DNA from: Gammaproteobacteria bacterium
GTDB lineage: Bacteria > Pseudomonadota > Gammaproteobacteria > DSM-19610
Reading direction: 5' to 3'
DNA: 17,352 nt
Assembly: GCA_011371465.1 (NCBI GenBank)
Contig: DRQL01000091.1
Coordinates: forward strand, 1-17,352
The first letter of the stretch is position 1; each line of letters starts with the position of its first letter. The notes below the pieces were generated by a model. It saw nothing but the letters and a program-made list of their open reading frames with translations. It made no database searches and was not told the DNA's origin. The position numbers were made by a program, and so were the translations under genes. This document shows, in pieces, positions 1-6,220 of this stretch.

Positions 1-125
1 AGTCCATTCTCATGTCCCTGCCACCGGTAGTGAAATGGCGCTATGACTGGCATCCGCAGGCAGGCAGCCCGGAGGCCGAACTGTATGACCGTTTCCTGCA
101 ACCCCGGGACTGGCTGGCTCCCTGA
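1..125 (+). CDS. hemF: Oxygen-dependent coproporphyrinogen III oxidase, C-terminal end (partial)
   Basis: Only the last 40 codons are present; the gene enters from the left edge and stops at TGA 123-125. The visible residues include SILMSLPPVVKWRYDW, then GSPEAEL and a terminal RDWLAP. This matches the conserved HemF tail, which in E. coli has MSMPPLVRW, GSPEA and a final RDWV. HemF converts coproporphyrinogen III to protoporphyrinogen IX in the cytoplasm using O2, so the organism makes haem aerobically. No intrinsic terminator is visible between it and the rubredoxin gene 91 bases downstream, so read-through is possible. The family call rests on the tail motif alone, but that motif is distinctive. 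Confidence 0.88.
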   Translation, partial: SILMSLPPVVKWRYDWHPQAGSPEAELYDRFLQPRDWLAP

Positions 126-216
126 CTGGTAAATCCCGGCACATTGCAGGGTGAAAATCCGGGTGACTGATGTACTGTGTGAAACCATTCGAACAACGGC
201 TCAGAGAGACGGGTAC

Positions 217-393
217 ATGAACACAAAAAAATGGGAATGCACGGTTTGCGGTTTTATCTACGATGAAGCGCAGGGGCTACCGGAAGACGGCATCGCGCCC
301 GGTACCGCGTGGGATGACATTCCGGATGACTGGGAATGCCCGGAATGCGGTGTCTCCAAGGATGATTTTGAAATGGTGGAAGTCACCTCCTGA
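217..393 (+). CDS. rubA: Rubredoxin
   Basis: This 58-residue protein is a typical single-domain rubredoxin, a small cytoplasmic one-electron carrier with a mononuclear Fe(Cys)4 centre. The ligands are C8 and C11 (CTVCG) and C41 and C44 (CPECG). Between them are GFIYDEAQG and PGTAWDDIPDDW, the aromatic/acidic core of the family. I chose ATG 217 because homologues start within a few residues of the first cysteine pair. An in-frame GTG at 151 would add 22 residues unlike any rubredoxin. A purine-rich AGAGAG lies about ten bases before the ATG. It follows hemF on the same strand. The partner reductase is not in the window; likely roles are alkane hydroxylation electron transfer or oxidative-stress defence, but nothing here decides. 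Confidence 0.95.
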   Translation: MNTKKWECTVCGFIYDEAQGLPEDGIAPGTAWDDIPDDWECPECGVSKDDFEMVEVTS

Positions 394-420
394 ACGAGCC
401 ACGACACGCATCCAGCGTGC

Positions 421-446
421 AAAAAAAACCCCACCAAAAGGTGGGG
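421..446 (-). terminator. Intrinsic terminator 2 of the small RNA (strong)
   Basis: The stem arms are 429-435 and 440-446: seven uninterrupted pairs (CCCCACC with GGTGGGG) around a four-base loop. On the minus strand the stem is followed by eight U residues (421-428). In the plus direction the hairpin lacks a T tract, so it should not terminate rubredoxin transcripts well. The polarity therefore supports a minus-strand transcript. Confidence 0.8.
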
Positions 447-447
447 T

Positions 448-466
448 GAAAAACGCTTTTCAGCGT
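448..466 (-). terminator. Intrinsic terminator 1 of the small RNA
   Basis: On the minus strand, ACGCU-GAAA-AGCGU forms a five-pair stem closed by a GNRA tetraloop and is followed directly by a run of U (449-453). It is the first of two tandem terminators and is weaker than the second. Confidence 0.6.
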
Positions 467-656
467 CGGAGGAGTCAGTCACACAACAACAAAGCTCTTG
501 CAAGCTTCCTTGGGAATACGTCCTGCTGGCAAGACGTAGTCCCAAGGAATTCCATCCCTGGATAGGGATCGCCGACCTTATCCCTTGTAGCGGTCGGCGC
601 GGCATAATCTTTAGCCATCCAGTGACTGCCGCTTCCCTTTCCTCGACAGTCTACGA

Positions 657-672
657 TGCAAGCGGGGTGCCA
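657..672 (-). promoter_or_regulatory. Sigma-54 (RpoN) promoter of the small RNA
   Basis: Read on the minus strand the sequence is TGGCAC, five bases, TTGCA. That is the RpoN -24/-12 signature with the invariant GG and GC at the correct spacing and a preceding T (TTGGCAC). The only departure from the common TGGCACG form is the seventh base. The -12 GC falls at 658-659, so transcription should start near 647. No coding sequence follows before the terminators at 466-421, so the promoter most likely serves an RNA. An enhancer-binding activator must be encoded elsewhere. Confidence 0.75.
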
Positions 673-705
673 ACTTTCACAGATGGACCCTATCTCTATG
701 TATTT

Positions 706-718
706 ATTTAACTATTTG
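706..718. promoter_or_regulatory. Possible IHF-type bending site in an AT-rich tract
   Basis: The only strongly AT-rich tract of this intergenic region lies at 691-719. Within it, ATTTAACTATTTG agrees with the IHF consensus WATCAANNNNTTR at 7 of 9 specified positions. It sits about 60-70 bases upstream of the predicted sigma-54 start, where IHF commonly bends DNA between an enhancer and RpoN. This is a weak match and an inference from position. Confidence 0.3.
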
Positions 719-757
719 TGGATTCTTGCGAGCGGTGAGTCGCCGAGGCTGGTCGGG

Positions 758-776
758 AACCGGCCGAAAACCGGCC
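758..776. repeat. Direct repeat AACCGGCC x2, 11-bp period
   Basis: AACCGGCC occurs at 758-765 and again at 769-776, one helical turn apart. The pair lies 110-130 bases upstream of the predicted sigma-54 start, a plausible enhancer position, and just 3' of the transporter stop. The same bases can also form a five-pair hairpin (762-766 with 772-776) without a T tract, so a weak terminator for the transporter is an alternative reading. Confidence 0.35.
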
Positions 777-788
777 CCGGGCGTCGAA

Positions 789-1754
789 TTATTGCCGGAT
801 ACTGACGGGATGCCGACGCAGCCAGGCGCTGGCACCGGCCGCGGTCAGGATGCACCACACGGCGAACAGTGCACCCGGCAGGGCCGTAGCCGGCTGGAAA
901 TGCTCCAGCGCCAGCGCCACGCCCAGACCGGCATTCTGCATACCGATTTCAATGGCGAGGGTCAGCTGGTGGCGCCGGTCAAAGCGATAACAGCGTGCCA
1001 GCCACCAGCCGGCCAGGTAACCCAGACCGTTTACCAGCACCACCATGAGCAACACCCAGGCACCCACCTGCGCGATCCGTTCCTGGTTGGCGGCAACCGC
1101 GTAACTGCAGATCACCACGATCGCAGCGGCCGCCAGTGCCGGTGACAACGCCCGCGCTGCCTGCACCTGCGCTCCCAGCAGACGGCGCAGCAGCATCCCC
1201 GCCCCCAGCGGCAACACCACCACCAGCACAATGGTCTTCACCATTGGCCAGAAAGGGATGACCAGGAACACACCGCCCAGCCACTTCACCAGCGCCGGTG
1301 TCAACAGGGGTGCGAGCAGGGTTGCGAAGGTGGTCAGTGCCACGGAGTAGGCCACGGCGCCACCAGCCAGGTACACGATAACGTTCGAGGCCATCGCGCC
1401 CGGCGCGCAGGCCACGATGATGAAACCCAGCGCAATCTCCTGTGGCAACGGCGCCAGCAGCGCCGCCAGCAGACCCAGCAGGGGCATGACCGTAAACTGG
1501 GTTGCCAGTCCCAGGCCGATCTGTCCCGGGCGGCGCAGGGTTTCCCGCAGCTCCGCGGGCTCGAGCACGATGCCGACTGCCAGCATGGTGGCAGCGAAAA
1601 ACCACAGGAAGCTGGTTTTGAAAACCAGGAACAGCGGTGGGTGGAGGTAGGCCGCCACCGCACCAAGCAGGGTCAGCAGCGCCAGGTTACGGGCCACCCA
1701 GCGCGCGGGCGCGTAAGCGCCTACCACCTTCCCGTCCACGCGAGGTGCATGCAC
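789..1754 (-). CDS. Bile acid:sodium symporter (BASS/SBF) family transporter
   Basis: This 321-residue, very hydrophobic protein has about ten membrane helices, the length and topology of the SBF family. Diagnostic stretches are ACAPGAMASN (residues 115-124) and EIGMQNAGLG (269-278). In structures of bacterial ASBT homologues the Glu and Gln of the latter help bind sodium. Family members import organic anions such as pantoate, pyruvate or bile acids with Na+; the substrate here cannot be read from sequence. The start is uncertain. GTG 1754 lies four bases after the stop of the upstream gene, with GAAGG just before it, and other in-frame GTGs follow. The close junction with the 191-aa gene argues for one transcript. 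Downstream lies the sRNA region. Confidence 0.85.
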   Translation of the reverse strand: MHAPRVDGKVVGAYAPARWVARNLALLTLLGAVAAYLHPPLFLVFKTSFLWFFAATMLAVGIVLEPAELRETLRRPGQIGLGLATQFTVMPLLGLLAALLAPLPQEIALGFIIVACAPGAMASNVIVYLAGGAVAYSVALTTFATLLAPLLTPALVKWLGGVFLVIPFWPMVKTIVLVVVLPLGAGMLLRRLLGAQVQAARALSPALAAAAIVVICSYAVAANQERIAQVGAWVLLMVVLVNGLGYLAGWWLARCYRFDRRHQLTLAIEIGMQNAGLGVALALEHFQPATALPGALFAVWCILTAAGASAWLRRHPVSIRQ

Positions 1755-1758
1755 ACCT

Positions 1759-2334
1759 TCAACCCAGGGTATCCGGCTTCCGTGTATGCGGTGACGGGAC
1801 CGCGTTCACGTGACCGGCCAGGCGCCGGATGACCTGTGCCTCCGTCAGCAGTGTATCGAGACCGGCCGGTGCGGAAGGCGCTGGCTGCAGGTGCAACCGG
1901 TGTAACAGCTCATGGCGTTTCAGTACCTGGAAATATTCCTCGGGCTCCAGCAGGTGCGCAGCCAGTGCGAACCCGTTGTCGAGGTGGTCTCCGGCCGGCA
2001 GCCGTTTGCGCGCCATCAGCAACTGGCCGTACACCAGTTCCAGCTGTGCCCGTTGGCGCCGGGAGGTATACAGGGCCAGCAGATTGCGGAACAGCGGTGC
2101 TGTATCCCTGCCACACCAGTAGCGCACCACCAGGTCAGCGAGCCGTAACGGGAAGTCGCCGGGTCGGCCCGCGATCACCGATTGCAGCCGGCGCTGTATA
2201 GCGGGCAGGCAGGCAAGCGCCTGCGCCGGCAGCAGCGGCTCGGCAACCCAGCTGCCGAGCGGAACCCGCTGACCGGCAAGCAATTGCTGCAGCGTGTCGG
2301 GTATCGCCACCGGGACTCTCTGTGCGTCATCCAT
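1759..2334 (-). CDS. Uncharacterised 191-aa protein
   Basis: I do not recognise this protein. It is soluble-looking, rich in Leu, Arg and Ala, predicted largely helical, and has no signal peptide, membrane helix or obvious metal or nucleotide motif. Notable stretches are ADLVVRYWCGRDTAPLFRNL and LEPEEYFQVLKRHELLHRL. Codon use and GC match its neighbours, and the frame is open from ATG 2334 to TGA 1759-1761. It diverges from hemB across only 41 bases (2335-2375), so the two must share a very short promoter region. Its stop lies four bases from the transporter GTG, so it is probably co-transcribed and perhaps translationally coupled with that gene. Confidence 0.72.
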   Translation of the reverse strand: MDDAQRVPVAIPDTLQQLLAGQRVPLGSWVAEPLLPAQALACLPAIQRRLQSVIAGRPGDFPLRLADLVVRYWCGRDTAPLFRNLLALYTSRRQRAQLELVYGQLLMARKRLPAGDHLDNGFALAAHLLEPEEYFQVLKRHELLHRLHLQPAPSAPAGLDTLLTEAQVIRRLAGHVNAVPSPHTRKPDTLG

Positions 2335-2369
2335 GACTCAATGTACACTGTAGCGTCAGGATACCCAAC

Positions 2370-2374
2370 AGGAG
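2370..2374 (+). promoter_or_regulatory. Shine-Dalgarno AGGAG that bears on the hemB start
   Basis: AGGAG ends one base before ATG 2376, too close for normal initiation. It is seven bases before an in-frame TTG at 2382-2384, the usual spacing. The sequence therefore favours TTG 2382 as the real hemB start, or use of both. Confidence 0.5.
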
Positions 2375-2375
2375 C

Positions 2376-3394
<1,019 letters not shown>

Positions 3395-3398
<4 letters not shown>

Positions 3399-4228
3399 CG
3401 GGGGCGGACAGGGTTGCCCGTTACGCCGTAATGGGCAACCCGATCGAACACAGCCAGTCGCCTCGCATACACCGGCTGTTCGCCGAACAAACCGGCCGGT
3501 CGATCGTGTACGATGCGATCCTGGTTGCCCCCGGGCACTTTGCCGAAGCAGTAAACGATTTCATCCAGCAGGCCGGCCAGGGACTGAATGTCACGGTGCC
3601 GTTCAAGCAGGATGCGTGGCTCATCGCCGACCGGCTGAGTGAGCGTGCGCAACGTGCCGGCGCAGTCAATACGCTTACGGTAACCGCGGATGGCACCCTG
3701 GCGGGCGACAACACGGACGGGGCCGGCCTGGTGCGTGACCTGACCGGCAACCTGGGCCAGACCCTGGCCGGTAAACAGCTACTGGTGCTGGGCGCCGGCG
3801 GTGCCGCGCGCGGCATCCTGGCGCCGTTGCTGGAACAGCGCCCGGCACGCCTGGTCATCGCCAACCGGACGGTTGAACGCGCACGGGAACTCGCCGTGCA
3901 GTTTGCCGACCTGGGCGACCTGCAGGGCTGCGGCTTTGCCGACCTGGCAGGCAGCCGCTTCGATATCGTCATCAATGCAACCGCGGCCGGCCTGCAGGGA
4001 CAGGTCCCCGAACTGCCCGACGGGATCATGGACGCGGACAGCTGCAGCTACGACCTGATGTACGCCCCGGAACCCACTGCATTTGTGCGTTATGCGCGGC
4101 AACTCGGTGTGCGGTCGGCATTCGACGGCCTGGGCATGCTGGTGGAACAGGCAGCGGAATCGTTCCTGGTCTGGCACGGCATACTGCCGGACACCGCAGC
4201 GGTAATCACCGCCCTGCGCCGGCCGTAA
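3395..4228 (+). CDS. aroE: Shikimate dehydrogenase (NADP+)
   Basis: AroE reduces 3-dehydroshikimate to shikimate with NADPH in the chorismate pathway. The 277-residue protein shows the full motif series: NPIEHSQSP (15-23, shikimate binding), NVTVPFK with catalytic K71, GAVNTL (89-94), GDNTDG with catalytic D108, GAGGAARG (133-140, nucleotide-binding loop), NRT (157-159, the NADP-specific position) and VINATAAGL (192-200). The start ATG 3395 overlaps the hemB stop (ATGA), giving tight translational coupling. A longer open frame upstream would overlap hemB by 79 bases and adds non-homologous residues. Only five bases separate its stop from that of gor on the other strand, and no terminator is visible between them. 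Confidence 0.96.
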
Positions 4229-4233
4229 TCACC

Positions 4234-5583
4234 TCAGCGCATGGTAACCAGTTCCTCCGCACTGGTGGGATGAATCGCCACCGTATCATCCAGGTCCTGC
4301 TTGCTGGCACCCATGCGAATGGCTACCGCAAACCCCTGCAGCATTTCATCGGCGCCCGGCCCGATCACGTGGCAACCCACCACTTTTTCCCGTGCACCCA
4401 CGGTCACCAGTTTCATGGCGGTTTTCTGTTTGCGCTCCGTCAACGCGTTGTACATGGCAGTAAAGCGGGTCTGATACACCTTGACCGAGTCGCCGTGCCG
4501 GTCGCGCGCAATACTCTCGGTTAAACCCACGGTGCCGATCGGCGGGTGGCTGAACACCACCGTCGGTATATTCTCGTAGGAGAGGTGCCTGTCCTGCATG
4601 CCGCCAAACAGACGGTCAGCGAGACGGCGTCCCGCGGCAATCGCCACCGGGGTCAACTGCGCTCGCCCGGTCACGTCACCAATCGCATACACCTTGTCGA
4701 CATTGGTCTGCTGGAATTTGTCGGTCGGGATATATCCCTGCTCATCCGTGTTGACACCGGCAGCCGCCAGGTCGAGCGCCTGCGTCAACGGGTAACGGCC
4801 GATCGCCCAGATCAGTTCGTCGAAGCCCTCCAGCCGCTGTCCGTTTTCACATTCGATACACAGGGAGCCATCCGCCTCCCGGGCGATCTCCCTGACCTGG
4901 GTACGGGCCAGGATATCGATACCGTCACCGAACATTTCCTCGGTCAGGTTTTCCCGCAGCATGGCGTCGAAATTGCGTAACAGGTGCTCGCGGCGCAGCA
5001 GCATGGTGACATCGGATCCCAGCGCATTCAGCATGCCGGCCAGCTCCACCGCGATGTACCCGGAACCCACCACGGCAACCCGGCGCGGCAGACGCTCCAG
5101 CGCAAAAAAACCGTCCGAGGTAATCCCCAGTTCGGCACCCGGGGTATCGGGCACCAGGGGTGCGCCACCCGGTGCGATCACGATATGGTCGGCAGTGAAC
5201 CGCTGTCCCTCCACCTCTATGGTTCCGGTATCGACAAAACGGGCTGTGCCGACCACTTCATCGATGTCCGAATCGGACAGGTAGGTGTGGTACCAGTCAT
5301 TGATGCCCTGCACATAGGCGTCGCGCGACGCTTTCAACGCACTCCAGTCAAAGCGGGTTTCGCCCAGCCGGAATCCATAGTGCGCGGCGTCTTCCAGCGT
5401 ATGGGCAATGCTGGCGCCGAACCACACGACTTTTTTGGGAACACAGCCCACGTTCACACAGGTACCCCCGAGCCGGCCACTCTCCACCACGGCGCATTTT
5501 GCGCCATAGCGGGCCGCACGTTCTGCCACCGACAATCCGCCACTGCCGCCGCCGATCGCTATCAGGTCATAGTGTCTGGTCAT
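4234..5583 (-). CDS. gor: Glutathione-disulfide reductase
   Basis: Gor is a cytoplasmic homodimeric flavoprotein that reduces glutathione disulfide with NADPH. The 449-residue chain has the FAD site GGGSGG (11-16) and the redox-active disulfide GGTCVNVGC with C42 and C47. It also has the NADPH site GSGYIAVELAG (173-183), R197 and R203 at the positions that hold the NADPH 2'-phosphate, an FAD stretch IGDVTGRAQLTP, and the C-terminal HPTSAEELVTMR with catalytic H438 and E443. Length and motif positions match E. coli Gor almost residue for residue. An upstream in-frame ATG at 5721 would add 46 residues that do not belong to the family, so ATG 5583 is preferred; GGAG lies about 11 bases before it. 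It is divergent from the rhodanese gene. Confidence 0.95.
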   Translation of the reverse strand: MTRHYDLIAIGGGSGGLSVAERAARYGAKCAVVESGRLGGTCVNVGCVPKKVVWFGASIAHTLEDAAHYGFRLGETRFDWSALKASRDAYVQGINDWYHTYLSDSDIDEVVGTARFVDTGTIEVEGQRFTADHIVIAPGGAPLVPDTPGAELGITSDGFFALERLPRRVAVVGSGYIAVELAGMLNALGSDVTMLLRREHLLRNFDAMLRENLTEEMFGDGIDILARTQVREIAREADGSLCIECENGQRLEGFDELIWAIGRYPLTQALDLAAAGVNTDEQGYIPTDKFQQTNVDKVYAIGDVTGRAQLTPVAIAAGRRLADRLFGGMQDRHLSYENIPTVVFSHPPIGTVGLTESIARDRHGDSVKVYQTRFTAMYNALTERKQKTAMKLVTVGAREKVVGCHVIGPGADEMLQGFAVAIRMGASKQDLDDTVAIHPTSAEELVTMR

Positions 5584-5697
5584 TACCGGGTATGCTCCTT
5601 TTGTTCGGGTGTGGGCGGATGGTACTGAAAAGCAGGCACCGGCGAACAGGCCCGGGAACGGAATGGCCGCCGTCGAACCGCCGGGCGATCGCCAGGA

Positions 5698-5735
5698 CGC
5701 CATATAGCCATATATATACAAAAGTTCAGCTTAAT
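5698..5735. promoter_or_regulatory. AT-rich promoter region between gor and the rhodanese operon
   Basis: The 181-base divergent interval (5584-5764) is GC-rich except for one island around 5711-5733 (catatagccatatatatac). Such an island is the likely promoter location for one or both directions. I cannot assign convincing -35/-10 pairs to either strand, and I see no operator palindrome. Confidence 0.3.
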
Positions 5736-5764
5736 CGCGCCGTTTTTCAGCCGTTACCGGTGGT

Positions 5765-6220
5765 ATGGCTGAGTCTCGAAAATTCAATATGTTAGCCCTG
5801 GCCGGCTGGCTGCTTGCCGCTCCCGGGCCGGCGCTCCCGGAAATCGACGGGCTGCAGACTTCGCCCGTGGTCAGCCCCGAACAAATCAGCGGCGTCCGGC
5901 GGGTCGATGCGGAAGGCCTGCTGGACCTGGTCGCGCAGATCGACGACCTGACCCTGATCGATGCCCGTATCGAATCCGACCGCAAAAACGGCTACATCGA
6001 AAACTCCATCAGTCTGCCCGATATCCGTACAGACTGCGAGTCACTGGCCCGGCAGTTGCCGTCCCTGGATCAGCCGGTCGCCTTCTACTGTAACGGACCC
6101 CGCTGCGGGCGCAGTGCCACCAGTGCAAAGGCGGCCGTGCAATGCGGCTATCACCAGGTCTACTGGTTCCGCGGGGGTATCGAGGAGTGGACAGAGAAGC
6201 AATACCCGCTGGTCAGATGA
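5765..6220 (+). CDS. Secreted rhodanese-domain protein (sulfurtransferase-like)
   Basis: This 151-residue protein has a short charged N terminus followed by a hydrophobic stretch (MLALAGWLLAAPGPALP, residues 9-25), read as a Sec signal or membrane anchor, then one rhodanese domain. The active-site loop is YCNGPRCGRS with C109 as predicted persulfide-forming cysteine and a second cysteine, C114, inside the loop. DARIESDRKNGYIENSISLP (67-86) is the usual rhodanese CH2A-type segment. Rhodaneses move sulfane sulfur to thiols or cyanide. The start is ATG 5765, with ATG 5789 an alternative. Its stop overlaps the GGDEF-EAL start (ATGA), so the two are coupled. A sensory or sulfur-delivery role for the partner, whose sensor domain is also predicted to be periplasmic, is inference. 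Confidence 0.85.
   Translation: MAESRKFNMLALAGWLLAAPGPALPEIDGLQTSPVVSPEQISGVRRVDAEGLLDLVAQIDDLTLIDARIESDRKNGYIENSISLPDIRTDCESLARQLPSLDQPVAFYCNGPRCGRSATSAKAAVQCGYHQVYWFRGGIEEWTEKQYPLVR

Larger units (their letters stand above)
421..647 (-). ncRNA. Candidate sigma-54-dependent structured small RNA, about 227 nt
   Basis: There is no plausible protein gene between 394 and 788, yet the minus strand carries a complete RNA transcription unit. A near-consensus -24/-12 promoter (657-672) predicts a start near 647. The transcript would fold into successive hairpins: 599-604 with 627-632 (inner stem 613-617/623-627); 571-577 with 592-598 (7 perfect pairs, 14-nt loop holding ACAAGGGAU); 554-559 with 564-569; and a long one at 506-549 (10 pairs, one mismatch, 6 pairs). 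A linker containing a run of GUU repeats (481-493) leads to two tandem intrinsic terminators ending in U8 at 421. I match it to no known sRNA: it lacks the repeated A-rich CA motifs of CrcZ and does not look like GlmY/Z or Qrr. Nine GGA triplets hint at CsrA/RsmA binding. Existence of the RNA is inferred; start and fold are by eye. Confidence 0.68.

Noticed and set aside
151..216. Longer rubredoxin start at GTG 151
   Set aside because: The extra 22 residues do not resemble any rubredoxin N terminus and no ribosome site precedes the GTG.
421..466. Rubredoxin transcription terminator on the plus strand
   Set aside because: Both hairpins are followed by A-rich or mixed sequence in the plus direction; the U tracts are only on the minus strand.
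5584..5721. N-terminal extension of glutathione reductase from ATG 5721
   Set aside because: The added 46 residues are not a family feature; the start at 5583 aligns exactly with E. coli Gor.
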